This document shows, in pieces, positions 1-9,719 of a stretch of 64,000 nucleotides of DNA (positions are counted from its first letter, which is position 1; the number at the start of each line of letters is the position of its first letter). Below the pieces are notes generated by a model. It searched no databases. It saw only the letters and a program-made list of their open reading frames with translations, and was not told the origin of the DNA. The position numbers and the translations under genes were made by a program. Source of the DNA: Mycobacterium sp. 852002-51057_SCH5723018 (GTDB lineage: Bacteria; Actinomycetota; Actinomycetes; Mycobacteriales; Mycobacteriaceae); the NCBI RefSeq assembly GCF_001667035.1, contig NZ_LZIR01000025.1, positions 1 through 64,000 on the forward strand, written 5' to 3'.

Positions 1-56
1 ACCAGCCCAAGTCCTCAACCGAGTACTGTCGAACCCGACAACAACCACTGTTGCAA

Positions 57-968
57 CTAAACCCTGAATTCACCCCGTTGACGCGTCGTAGTTTGCACGC
101 TCGGCGGTTGAGGCCGCCATCCCGCAGCGCGCATCGCTGCAACCACTCGGGCAATCAGGGTGCCCTGCCGATAGCGCAGCAGCTCGCTGCTCACCCTGAC
201 AATCGTCCAGCCCTGGTCGAGCAATGCCGTGTGCCGGTCGATATCACGGTCCCGCTGCGCGGGGTCCGTCCAATGCTGCGGCCCGTCGTACTCGACGCCG
301 ACCCGCAGATCCCGATACCCCATGTCGACGCGGGCAACGAAGTCGCCATATTCGTCGCACACCGTGATCTGAGTCTGTGGCGCGGGCAATCCGGCGTCGA
401 TGAGCACCAGCCGAGTGCGTGTCTCTTGTGGCGATTCGGCGCCACCGTCGACGAGCGGAAGTACGCCCCGAAGCCGGGCCAGGCCGCGCGTGCCGCGATG
501 TTCAGCCATCACTGCTTCGACGTCGGCCACCTTGACGTCGGTGGCATTCGCCAGCGCGTCGAGCCGTTGCACAGCCTGCAGCCGCGAAGACGTCCATCGG
601 CCAATGTCGAAAGCCGTGCGCGCCGGACTTGTCACCGGCATGCCGTCAACGTCGACCACCTCACCGGGAAGCAGAGTTTCGATGTGCACCGCGATGCCGG
701 CCGGTGGGCGCCGATTGGTGTGGATCAGCTCGGCGTCGAGCGCCGGGCTCACCCACTTGGCGTCGAGCAGCGCCGCCGCCGAGTTGCCGGCGACGACGGC
801 GTGGCGCCGCGACCACAGCCATGCCGCCCGCGCTCGTAGGCGCGCGGTCAGCTCGAAGCTGGCGGGCACGTAAACACCCGGGTACACCGCCTCGTAGAGC
901 GAGCGCATCGCGCGCTCCGGCATGGCCTTGGCGGCCAACGCCTCACGGACCAAGAAGACTTCGGTCAT
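57..968 (-). CDS. DUF559-like / AbiEi-like hypothetical protein (Rv3555c-type)
   Basis: A 303-residue protein of unknown function. The N-terminal part (MTEVFLVREALAAK..., 'YPGVYVP', then 'AGNSAAALL') resembles the AbiEi antitoxin-like fold found in many mycobacterial proteins. The C-terminal part ('RVDMGYRDLRVGVEYDG', then 'RDRDIDRHTALLDQGWTIVRVS') resembles the DUF559/Vsr-like endonuclease fold, with the acidic 'EYDG' where a nuclease metal ligand would be. I chose the ATG at 968. The frame stays open to 1121, but that extension overlaps the fadA6 stop and runs through a hairpin repeat. Position next to fadA6 matches Rv3555c of M. tuberculosis. No toxin partner is adjacent. Both the nuclease and antitoxin ideas are inference. 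Confidence 0.75.
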   Translation of the reverse strand: MTEVFLVREALAAKAMPERAMRSLYEAVYPGVYVPASFELTARLRARAAWLWSRRHAVVAGNSAAALLDAKWVSPALDAELIHTNRRPPAGIAVHIETLLPGEVVDVDGMPVTSPARTAFDIGRWTSSRLQAVQRLDALANATDVKVADVEAVMAEHRGTRGLARLRGVLPLVDGGAESPQETRTRLVLIDAGLPAPQTQITVCDEYGDFVARVDMGYRDLRVGVEYDGPQHWTDPAQRDRDIDRHTALLDQGWTIVRVSSELLRYRQGTLIARVVAAMRAAGWRPQPPSVQTTTRQRGEFRV

Positions 969-1007
969 GCCGACATGCTGCCGGCCCACGCCGACAGCAC
1001 CACGAAT

Positions 1008-1062
1008 GTGCAAACTACGACGCGACACGCCGTGGAAGCGTCGTAGATTGCACGCTCGACGG
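1008..1062. repeat. Imperfect 16-bp hairpin between fadA6 and the DUF559-like gene
   Basis: Positions 1008–1023 are the reverse complement of 1038–1053 with one mismatch, separated by a 14-nt loop. The right arm extends to 1062 as a 25-nt block that recurs with two mismatches at 83–107, inside the 3' end of the same DUF559-like gene. So three arms of one short repeat bracket this gene. There is no T-run, so it is not a classical terminator. It could be a small mobile palindrome or a processing signal. Confidence 0.7.
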
Positions 1063-1072
1063 CAAGGAGAGG

Positions 1073-2233
1073 CTAGAGCCGTTCGATGATCGTGACGTTG
1101 GCCGTGCCGCCGCCCTCGCACATCGTCTGCAACCCGTAGCGGCCGCCGATGCGCTCCAGCTCGTTGAGCATGGTGGTGAACAGCTTGGCCCCGGTGGCGC
1201 CCAGGGGGTGACCCAGCGCGATCGCGCCGCCGTTCGGGTTGACCTTCTCGGGGTCAGCCTTGATCTCCTTGAGCCAGGCCAGGACAACGGGCGCGAACGC
1301 CTCGTTGATCTCGACGGTGTCGATGTCTTCGATTGACAGCCCGGTTTTTTCCAACGCGTAGCGGGTGGCCGGGATGGGGCCGGTCAGCATGAACACCGGG
1401 TCGGCGGCGCGGGCACTGATGTGGTGGATGCGGGCCCGCGGGGTCAGCTTGTGGTCCTTGACGGCCTGCTCGGAGGCCAGCAGCACCGAACTGGCGCCGT
1501 CGGAAATCTGGCTGGCCATCGCGGCCGTCAACCGGCCGCCCTCGACCAGCGGCTTGAGGCCGGCCATCTTCTCCAGCGACGACTCGCGCGGGCCCTCGTC
1601 GACCCGGAACGGCCCGGTTTCGGTTTCGACGGTGATGATTTCGTTGTCGAAGTGGCCGCTGCGGATCGCCGCGAAAGCGCGCTCGTGGCTGGTCAGCGCG
1701 TACTGCTCCATCTCTTCCCGGGATAGGTTCCACTTCTGGGCGATCAGCTCCGAGCCGCGGAACTGGGAAATCTCTTGATCGCCGTAGCGGTGCAGCCACG
1801 ACTTGGATTCGTTTGTCGGCGAGGTGAACCCGAACTGCTCGCCGACGGTCATGGCCGACGAGATCGGGATCTGGCTCATATTCTGCACCCCACCCGCCAC
1901 GATCAGGTCGGCCGTGCCGGACATGATCGCTTGCGCACCAAAGGAAATCGCCTGCTGGCTGGAACCACACTGGCGATCGACGGTGACGCCGGGAACCTCT
2001 TCCGGGTAGCCCGCGGCCAACCACGAGAGCCGGGCGATGTTGCCAGCCTGCGCGCCGATGGCGTCGACACAACCGGCGATCACGTCGTCGACGGCGGCGG
2101 GGTCGACGTCGACCCGGTCGAGCAGTCCGCGCCACCCCAGGGCGCCGAGGTCGACCGGATGCACCCCGGCCAGTGCGCCGTTGCGCTTGCCGACCGCGGT
2201 ACGTACAGCTTCAATGACGTACGCCTCGGGCAT
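1073..2233 (-). CDS. fadA6: FadA6, thiolase of HIP (steroid C/D ring) degradation
   Basis: A 386-residue thiolase, equal in length to M. tuberculosis FadA6 (Rv3556c). The nucleophile cysteine lies in 'VDRQCGSSQQA', with the C-terminal 'GHPLGATGA' and 'CEGGGTANV' motifs holding the catalytic His and second Cys. In the published HIP pathway FadA6 thiolytically cleaves a ring-opened dioxo-diacyl-CoA (MeDODA-CoA) late in C/D-ring breakdown. The start is the ATG at 2233, behind a GGAGT ribosome site. The kstR2 stop ends one base before this ATG, so the two are co-transcribed and probably translationally coupled. A KstR2 operator upstream of kstR2 should control both. Confidence 0.95.
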   Translation of the reverse strand: MPEAYVIEAVRTAVGKRNGALAGVHPVDLGALGWRGLLDRVDVDPAAVDDVIAGCVDAIGAQAGNIARLSWLAAGYPEEVPGVTVDRQCGSSQQAISFGAQAIMSGTADLIVAGGVQNMSQIPISSAMTVGEQFGFTSPTNESKSWLHRYGDQEISQFRGSELIAQKWNLSREEMEQYALTSHERAFAAIRSGHFDNEIITVETETGPFRVDEGPRESSLEKMAGLKPLVEGGRLTAAMASQISDGASSVLLASEQAVKDHKLTPRARIHHISARAADPVFMLTGPIPATRYALEKTGLSIEDIDTVEINEAFAPVVLAWLKEIKADPEKVNPNGGAIALGHPLGATGAKLFTTMLNELERIGGRYGLQTMCEGGGTANVTIIERL

Positions 2234-2234
2234 T

Positions 2235-2837
2235 TCAGACTCCTTCTTTGGTGATCCCGCCAAGCACGATGGCGAGATATTGCTGACCGACCTGCTGCGC
2301 GGTGAGCGGTCCGCCGGGTTGATACCACCGCACCGACACCCAGGTGGTGTCACGGATGAAACGGTAGACGAGGTCGACGTTGAGGTCGGGCCGGAAGTAG
2401 CCCTCGTCGATGCCCTGATGGAGCACCTCGACCCACATCTTGCGTTGCTGGCGGTTCATGTCCTCGATGTAGGAGAACCGGGGCTGCGCCAGCAGTCGCT
2501 TGGCCTCGTCCTGATAGATCACGACCTGCGCATGTCGGTCCTCGATCGCCTCGAACGACGCCATGAACAGCCCGCTGAGCCGTTCCAGGGGGTTGGGCTC
2601 GCTGTCGATGATTTCGCGGTACCGGGCGAACAGCCAGTCCAGGAAGCTGCGCAACAGCTCGTCGACCATCTCCTCCTTGGAGGAGAAGTGGTGGTACAGG
2701 CTGCCGGACAGAATCCCGGCGCCGTCGGCGATGTCGCGCACGGTGGTGGCACGCAAGCCGCGCTCGGCGAACATCGTCGCGGCGAGCGCCAGCAACTCGT
2801 CGCGGCGGCTGTTTGCTTGACCGGGCACTCGGTCCAC
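2235..2837 (-). CDS. kstR2: KstR2, TetR-family repressor of the HIP regulon
   Basis: A 200-residue TetR-family regulator, the same length as M. tuberculosis KstR2 (Rv3557c). The N-terminal helix-turn-helix spans about residues 10–55, ending in the typical 'GSLYHHFSSKEEMVDELL'. The rest is the ligand-binding domain, which in KstR2 binds HIP-CoA and then releases DNA. The start is GTG at 2837. A perfect KstR2 palindrome lies 16 bp upstream, so the gene is autoregulated. It runs directly into fadA6. PPE64, which lies upstream in M. tuberculosis, is missing here. Confidence 0.95.
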   Translation of the reverse strand: MDRVPGQANSRRDELLALAATMFAERGLRATTVRDIADGAGILSGSLYHHFSSKEEMVDELLRSFLDWLFARYREIIDSEPNPLERLSGLFMASFEAIEDRHAQVVIYQDEAKRLLAQPRFSYIEDMNRQQRKMWVEVLHQGIDEGYFRPDLNVDLVYRFIRDTTWVSVRWYQPGGPLTAQQVGQQYLAIVLGGITKEGV

Positions 2838-2852
2838 TCGACCAGGGTATCA

Positions 2853-2866
2853 ACCAAGCGCTTGCT
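2853..2866. promoter_or_regulatory. KstR2 operator upstream of kstR2–fadA6
   Basis: The 14-mer ACCAAGCGCTTGCT fits the KstR2 consensus AnCAAGnnCTTGnT at every defined position. It lies 16 bp upstream of the kstR2 GTG, the position expected of an autorepressor site. Confidence 0.9.
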
Positions 2867-3130
2867 CGGCCAGCCGTCGAGCGCTGACGTGGCGCCTTCC
2901 GCTTATGCAACTGCGAATCGCGTCGCTGATCCCAGCATCCGCTGCACGAAAAATAGGGAAATTTCCCGATGATTTGAGCCCGCCCGTCGGCGCACGCTCT
3001 CCACAAGTCTACTTGCGGCTCGGTTGTCGGGGTTGGTATCTCACCGGGGCGGCCGGGGAAACGTGTCGGGGTTCTTCAACGTGGGAACCAGGGTGTCGGG
3101 CCTACTTAACCTCAGTCGGTTGCCATAGGC

Positions 3131-3915
3131 TCACGCATGCTGGCTGGATACCGAGATCACCTCTCCGGTCAGGTAACTCGAGTAGTCGCTGGCCAGAAAC
3201 GCGATGGTGGCCGCCACCTCCCACGGCTCGGCGGCACGGCCGAACGCCTCGCCGGCCGAAAGCCGGTCCAGCAGGTCGGCCGAGGTCGTCTTGTCGAGGA
3301 ACTTGTGCCGGGCGATGCTGGGCGAGACGGCATTGATGCGCACCCCGTACTCGACGGCTTCTATTGCGCTGCAACGGGTTAGCGCCATCACCCCGGCCTT
3401 GGCCGCGGCGTAGTGCGACTGCGAGTGTTGCGCCCGCCAGCCCAGCACGCTGGCGTTGTTGACGATCACCCCGCCGTGCGACGCCTCGCGGAAGTACCGC
3501 AGCGCCGCGCGGGTGGCGCGGAACACCGACGTCAGCGTCACATCCAGGACGCGGTCCCACTCGTCGTCGGTCATGTCGACCACCGGGGTCTGTCCACCCA
3601 GCCCGGCGTTGTTGACCAGCACGTCGAGGCGGCCCATCCGCGCGGTGGTCGAGTCGATCAGGGCGTCGACCTGGGCGGTGGACGTCACGTCGCACACCAC
3701 CTTTTCGACCCGGCCCAGCCCCAGCGCGGTCAGCTCGTCGGCGGTCTCCCCCAGCCGCCGTTCGTGGTGGTCGGAGACCACGACGTCGGCGCCTTCGACC
3801 AGGGCCCGCCGCGCGGTGGCCGACCCGATGCCGGTGCCGGCGGCCGCGGTGACGACCACCACCTTACCTTCCAGAAGCCCGTGCCCGGCAATCTCTTTGG
3901 GCGCTTCGGACAGAC

Positions 3916-3919
<4 letters not shown>
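3131..3919 (-). CDS. ipdF: IpdF, short-chain dehydrogenase of HIP catabolism (Rv3559c)
   Basis: A 262-residue short-chain dehydrogenase/reductase, the length of Rv3559c. It has the N-terminal nucleotide-binding motif 'TAAAGTGIG' (about residues 24–32), 'NNAG', and the active-site 'Y-AAA-K' in 'SHYAAAKAG'. IpdF is reported to oxidise the 5-hydroxyl of the HIP-CoA-derived intermediate to a ketone before hydrolytic ring opening. The open frame extends upstream, but the ATG at 3919 forms a 4-bp ATGA overlap with the end of fadE30 and gives the family length. The two genes form one operon read from the fadE30 side under KstR2. Confidence 0.92.
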
Positions 3920-5064
<1,145 letters not shown>

Positions 5065-5081
5065 GCCCTGTAGGCTAACCT

Positions 5082-5095
5082 ACCAAGCACTTGCT
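5082..5095. promoter_or_regulatory. KstR2 operator between fadE30 and fadD3
   Basis: ACCAAGCACTTGCT matches AnCAAGnnCTTGnT fully. It lies 17 bp from the fadE30 start and 43 bp from the fadD3 start, so one repressor site can serve both divergent transcripts. Confidence 0.9.
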
Positions 5096-5138
5096 TTGTA
5101 GGCCGTCGGTGACAGGCGGCCTCGTGAAGGAGCATTCG

Positions 5139-6692
5139 ATGATGAGCGATCCCCGCACCGTGCCCGCGGCGCTGGATCGTTTGGCGGCCCAGCTTCCCGA
5201 GCACCCCGCGTTGATCACCGACGAGCGCTCGTTCACCGCCGCCGAACTTCGCGACGAGGTGCACCGGGCCGCGGCGGCGCTGATCGCACTCGGCGTGCGG
5301 GCGGGAGACCGCGTGGCCATCTGGTCGCCGAACACCTGGCACTGGGTGGTGGCCTGCCTGGCGATCCACCACGCCGGCGCCGCCATGGTGCCGCTGAACA
5401 CCCGCTACACCGCCGAAGAGGCCAGCGACATCCTGGCCCGCACCCGCGCGCCGGTGCTGTTCGCGATGGGCCGCTTCCTTGGCACCGACCGGGTGGCCCG
5501 CCTCGACGGCCCGAACTCTCAAGCCCTGCCGGCGCTGCGCCACGTCGTGCGGATCCCGATCGAGGCCGCAGAGACTGGTGTCGGCACGTGGGACGACTTC
5601 ATCGCGCGCGGCACCGACTTTCAGACTGTCGCCCAGCGCGCCGCCGCCGTCACCCCCGACGACGTCAGCGACATCCTGTTCACCTCCGGCACCACCGGAC
5701 GCAGCAAAGGCGTCCTCTGCGCGCACCGGCAGTCGCTGTCGGCGTCGGCGTCGTGGGCCGCCAACGGCAAGATCACCGCCGACGACCGCTACCTGTGCAT
5801 CAACCCGTTCTTCCACAACTTCGGCTACAAGGCCGGCATCCTGGCCTGCCTCCAGACCGGAGCGACGCTGATCCCGCACCTGACCTTCGACCCGCCCCGG
5901 GCGCTGCAGGCCATCGAGCAACACCGCATCACCGTGCTGCCCGGGCCGCCGACCATTTACCAAACCCTGCTCGACCATCCGGCGCGCCACGACTACGACC
6001 TGAGCTCGCTGCGCTTCGCGGTGACCGGTGCGGCCACCGTGCCGGTGGTGCTCGTGGAACGCATGCAGTCCGAGCTCGACATCGACATCGTGCTGACCGC
6101 CTACGGCCTGACCGAAGCCAATGGCATGGGAACGATGTGCCGCGCCGACGACGACGCCGTCACCGTCGCCACCACCTGCGGGCGGCCCTTCGCCGGCTTC
6201 GAATTGCGCATCGACGCCTCGGCTCCCGGCGAAGCGGGCGAGGTGCTGCTGCGCGGACCGAACGTGATGCTGGGCTATCTCGACGACCCGGACGCGACCG
6301 CGGCCGCCATCGACGCCGAGGGCTGGCTGCATACCGGCGACATCGGCGCCGTCGACGAGGCCGGCAACCTGCGCATCACCGACCGGCTCAAGGACATGTA
6401 CATCTGCGGCGGGTTCAACGTCTACCCCGCCGAGGTCGAGCAGGTGCTGGCCCGGATGGAGGGGGTGGCCGACGCCGCCGTGATCGGGGTTCCCGACGAG
6501 CGGCTGGGCGAGGTCGGCCGCGCCTTCGTGGTGGCCCGGCCCGGCGCCAACCTCGACGAGCAAGCGGTGATCACTTACACCCGAGAACATCTGGCGAATT
6601 TCAAGGCACCGCGCTCGGTGCGGTTCGTCGACGCGTTGCCGCGTAATGCGGGCGGCAAGGTGGTCAAACCACAACTGCGAGAGCTGGATTGA
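5139..6692 (+). CDS. fadD3: FadD3, HIP-CoA synthetase
   Basis: A 517-residue acyl-CoA synthetase of the ANL superfamily. The AMP-binding P-loop is 'LFTSGTTGRSKG', followed by 'YGLTEANGMG', 'GWLHTGDIG' and the C-terminal lysine region 'PRNAGGKVVKPQ'. FadD3 adds CoA to the propionate side chain of HIP and so commits it to C/D-ring breakdown. The start is the first of two tandem ATGs (5139 and 5142), 6 nt after AAGGAG. It is slightly longer than M. tuberculosis FadD3 (about 503 residues), mostly through small internal insertions. It begins the fadD3–fadE31–fadE32–fadE33–aspB run, in which each stop overlaps the next start. Confidence 0.95.
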   Translation: MMSDPRTVPAALDRLAAQLPEHPALITDERSFTAAELRDEVHRAAAALIALGVRAGDRVAIWSPNTWHWVVACLAIHHAGAAMVPLNTRYTAEEASDILARTRAPVLFAMGRFLGTDRVARLDGPNSQALPALRHVVRIPIEAAETGVGTWDDFIARGTDFQTVAQRAAAVTPDDVSDILFTSGTTGRSKGVLCAHRQSLSASASWAANGKITADDRYLCINPFFHNFGYKAGILACLQTGATLIPHLTFDPPRALQAIEQHRITVLPGPPTIYQTLLDHPARHDYDLSSLRFAVTGAATVPVVLVERMQSELDIDIVLTAYGLTEANGMGTMCRADDDAVTVATTCGRPFAGFELRIDASAPGEAGEVLLRGPNVMLGYLDDPDATAAAIDAEGWLHTGDIGAVDEAGNLRITDRLKDMYICGGFNVYPAEVEQVLARMEGVADAAVIGVPDERLGEVGRAFVVARPGANLDEQAVITYTREHLANFKAPRSVRFVDALPRNAGGKVVKPQLRELD

Positions 6693-7825
6693 TGGATCTG
6701 GATTTAGACGAAAACACGCGGGCCTTCCAAGCCGAGGTCCGCAAATTCCTCGAAGCCAACGCCGAGTCGATCCCGACGAAGTCCTACGATAACGCCGAAG
6801 GCTTTGCCCAGCACCGTCATTGGGACCGGGTGCTGTTCGACGCCGGCCTGTCGGTGATCACCTGGCCCGAGAAGTACGGGGGCCGCGACGCGCCGCTGCT
6901 GCATTGGGTGGTGTTCGAGGAGGAATACTTTCGCGCCGGGGCGCCTGGGCGGGCCAGCGCCAACGGCACCTCCATGCTGGCCCCGACGCTGTTCGCGCAC
7001 GGCACCGAGGAGCAGCGGAACCGGATCCTGCCGAAAATGGCCAGCGGCGAACAGATCTGGGCGCAGGCCTGGTCGGAACCCGAATCCGGAAGCGACCTCG
7101 CCTCGCTGCGGTCCACCGCCACCAAGACCGAGGGCGGCTGGCTGCTCAACGGTCAGAAGATCTGGAGCTCGCGGGCGCCGTTCGCCGAGATGGGATTCGG
7201 GCTGTTCCGCTCCGACCCCGCCGCCGAGCGGCACAACGGCCTGACCTACCTGATGTTCGACCTGAAGGCCGACGGCGTCACCGTTCGGCCCATCGTCCAG
7301 CTGAGCGGCGACACCGGCTTCGGCGAGATCTTCCTCGATGACGTCTTCGTGCCCCACGAAGACGTGATCGGCACCCCCAACGACGGCTGGCGCGCGGCCA
7401 TGAGCACGTCGAGCAACGAGCGCGGCATGTCGCTGCGCAGCCCCGCCCGGTTCGTGGCCGCCGCGGAACGGCTGGTGCGGATGTGGAAGGACCGCGGCTC
7501 CCCCGAGGCCTTCGCCGACAGCGTCGCCGACGCGTGGATCAAGGCACAGGCCTACCGGCTGCAGACCTTCGGCACGGTGACCAGGCTGGCCGCCGGTGGC
7601 GAGCTCGGCGCGGAATCTTCGGTGACCAAGGTGTTCTGGTCGGACCTGGACGTGGCGATTCACCAGACGGCGCTCGACCTTCTCGGCGCCGACGGGGAGC
7701 TGGCCGGCGCGTGGACAGAGGGTCTGCTGTTCGCGCTGGGTGGCCCGATCTACGCCGGTACCAACGAGATTCAGCGCAACATCATTTCCGAACGGTTGCT
7801 GGGCCTGCCGCGAGAGAAGAAGTGA
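6692..7825 (+). CDS. fadE31: FadE31, acyl-CoA dehydrogenase alpha-type subunit
   Basis: A 377-residue acyl-CoA dehydrogenase, equal to FadE31 (Rv3562). Motifs include 'WSEPESGSDLASL', 'LNGQKIWSS' and 'YAGTNEIQRNIISERLLGLPRE'. In M. tuberculosis it forms alpha2beta2 heterotetramers with FadE32 or FadE33, and these act late in C/D-ring degradation. The ATG at 6692 shares its A with the fadD3 TGA, so translation is coupled. Confidence 0.94.
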   Translation: MDLDLDENTRAFQAEVRKFLEANAESIPTKSYDNAEGFAQHRHWDRVLFDAGLSVITWPEKYGGRDAPLLHWVVFEEEYFRAGAPGRASANGTSMLAPTLFAHGTEEQRNRILPKMASGEQIWAQAWSEPESGSDLASLRSTATKTEGGWLLNGQKIWSSRAPFAEMGFGLFRSDPAAERHNGLTYLMFDLKADGVTVRPIVQLSGDTGFGEIFLDDVFVPHEDVIGTPNDGWRAAMSTSSNERGMSLRSPARFVAAAERLVRMWKDRGSPEAFADSVADAWIKAQAYRLQTFGTVTRLAAGGELGAESSVTKVFWSDLDVAIHQTALDLLGADGELAGAWTEGLLFALGGPIYAGTNEIQRNIISERLLGLPREKK

Positions 7826-8772
7826 CCGTGAGATTCGAACTAGACGAACAGCAGCGCGACTTCGCCGCCAGCATCGACGCCGCACTGGGCGCGGCGGACC
7901 TGCCGGGCGCGGTCCGCGCCTGGGCTGCAGGCGATCTCGCGCCCGGCCGCAAGGTGTGGGGGCAGCTGGCCGACCTGGGCGTCACCGCGCTGGCCGTGCC
8001 GGAGAAGTTCGACGGCATCGAGGCCCATCCGGCGGATCTGGTGATCGCCCTCGAGCGCCTCGGCCGCTGGTGCGTGCCCGGCCCGGTTGCCGAATCCATC
8101 GCGGTGGCACCGCTTTTGCTCGCCACTGACGATCAAGCCGAGCGCAGCGCCGGGCTGGCCTCGGGCGAGCTGATCGCCACCGTCGCGATGCCGCCGCACA
8201 CACCGCGCGCCGTCGACGCGGAGATGGCCGGGCTGGTGCTCTTGGCTAGCGAGAGCGGTGTGACAGAGGCCGCCCCGGGTGAAGAGCACAAGTCGGTCGA
8301 CCCCAGTCGCCGCGTGTTCGACGTGACCGCGACCGGCAACGCTTGGCAAGCGGATGTCAAGCGCGCCTACGCGTTCGGCGCCCTGGCCACCGCAGCGCAG
8401 CTGGTCGGCGCCGCCCAGGCGCTGCTCGACGCCGCGGTCGGCTACGCCAAGCAGCGCAGCCAGTTCGGCCGGGTGATCGGTTCGTATCAGTCGATCAAGC
8501 ACAAGCTCGCCGACGTCCACATCGCGGTGGAGCTGGCCCGACCGCTGGTGTATGGGGCCGCGCTGTCGCTGGATGCACGCGACGTCAGCGCGGCCAAAGC
8601 CGCGGCGGCCGAGGCGAGCCTGCTGGCCGCGCGGGCCGCGCTGCAGACCCACGGCGCGATCGGCTTCACCCAGGAACACGACCTGTCCTTGTGGCTGCTG
8701 CGGGTGCAGGCATTACGCTCGGCCTGGGGTGGCCCCGAGGCGCATCGCCGCAGAGTGCTGGAGGCATTGTGA
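7822..8772 (+). CDS. fadE32: FadE32, acyl-CoA dehydrogenase beta-type subunit
   Basis: A 316-residue, shortened acyl-CoA dehydrogenase. The C-terminal half has the family motifs 'YAKQRSQFGRVIGSYQSIKHKLADVH' (seen in part at about residues 210–235) and 'QTHGAIGFTQEHD'. It is the partner subunit of FadE31; the pair is reported to dehydrogenate the methyl-oxo-octanedioyl-CoA intermediate. The start is GTG at 7822, giving a GTGA 4-bp overlap with fadE31; a GTG at 7828 is the alternative. Confidence 0.92.
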   Translation: MTVRFELDEQQRDFAASIDAALGAADLPGAVRAWAAGDLAPGRKVWGQLADLGVTALAVPEKFDGIEAHPADLVIALERLGRWCVPGPVAESIAVAPLLLATDDQAERSAGLASGELIATVAMPPHTPRAVDAEMAGLVLLASESGVTEAAPGEEHKSVDPSRRVFDVTATGNAWQADVKRAYAFGALATAAQLVGAAQALLDAAVGYAKQRSQFGRVIGSYQSIKHKLADVHIAVELARPLVYGAALSLDARDVSAAKAAAAEASLLAARAALQTHGAIGFTQEHDLSLWLLRVQALRSAWGGPEAHRRRVLEAL

Positions 8773-9719
8773 CTGAAGAGCGGGAGTTGCTGCGGGAGAC
8801 CGTGGCAGCCTTGGTCGCCAAGCACGCCGACCCGGCGGCGGTGCGCGCCGCGATGGAGTCCGACCGCGGCTACGACGAGTCGCTGTGGCAGCTGCTATGT
8901 GAACAGGTCGGCGCGGCCGCGCTGGTGATACCCGAGGAGCTCGGCGGCGCTGGCGGCGAATTAGCCGACGCCGCAACCGTTTTGCAGGAGCTGGGACGAA
9001 ACCTGGTGCCCTCTCCGCTGCTGGGCACCACCCTGGCCGAGCTGGCGTTGCTGGCCGCGCCCGAGCCGGACGCCGGGGCGCTGGAGGGCCTCGCCGAGGG
9101 TCGTTCGATCGGCGCGCTGGTCCTCGACGCCGACTACGTGGTCAACGGCGACACCGCCGATGTCGTCGTGGCGGTAGCCGAAGGCCAACTGAGCCGGTGG
9201 ACCACATTCAGCGCGCAGCCGGTCGCCACCATGGACCCCACCCGTCGCCTGGCGCGGTTGAAACCCGAAGAGATCCAGGCGATCGGACCCGACCCGGGCC
9301 TCGCCGACACCGCGGCGATCCTGTTGGCGGCCGAGCAGATCGGCGCCGCGGAACGTTGTTTGGAGCTGACCGTCGAATACACGAAGAACCGCGTGCAATT
9401 CGGCCGCCCGATCGGCAGCTTCCAAGCGCTCAAGCACCGGATGGCCGACCTGCATGTGGCGGTCGCCGCGGCCAGGGCCGTCGTGTCCGACGCGTGCGAC
9501 AACCCCACCCGCACCAACGCCGCCACCGCGCGCCTCGCCGCCACCGAGGCGCTCGGTAGGGTGGCCGCCGAGGGCATCCAGCTGCACGGCGGCATCGCGA
9601 TCACCTGGGAACACGACATGCACCTGTATTTCAAGCGCGCCCACGGCAGTGCGCATCTTCTGGCCTCCCCGCGAGAACTGTTGCGCCGGCTGGAGTCCGA
9701 GGTACTGCCCACGTCGTGA
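8769..9719 (+). CDS. fadE33: FadE33, acyl-CoA dehydrogenase beta-type subunit
   Basis: A 316-residue paralogue of FadE32 with 'YTKNRVQFGRPIGSFQALKH' and 'QLHGGIAITWEHDMHLYFKR'. It pairs with FadE31 in a second alpha2beta2 dehydrogenase. It starts at GTG 8769 in a 4-bp GTGA overlap with the fadE32 stop and itself overlaps the aspB start by 4 bp. Its exact CoA substrate is unsettled. Confidence 0.92.
   Translation: MTEERELLRETVAALVAKHADPAAVRAAMESDRGYDESLWQLLCEQVGAAALVIPEELGGAGGELADAATVLQELGRNLVPSPLLGTTLAELALLAAPEPDAGALEGLAEGRSIGALVLDADYVVNGDTADVVVAVAEGQLSRWTTFSAQPVATMDPTRRLARLKPEEIQAIGPDPGLADTAAILLAAEQIGAAERCLELTVEYTKNRVQFGRPIGSFQALKHRMADLHVAVAAARAVVSDACDNPTRTNAATARLAATEALGRVAAEGIQLHGGIAITWEHDMHLYFKRAHGSAHLLASPRELLRRLESEVLPTS

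Noticed and set aside
6704..7885. A 393-codon open frame opposite fadE31
   Set aside because: Shadow frame typical of high-GC DNA; no recognisable motifs.
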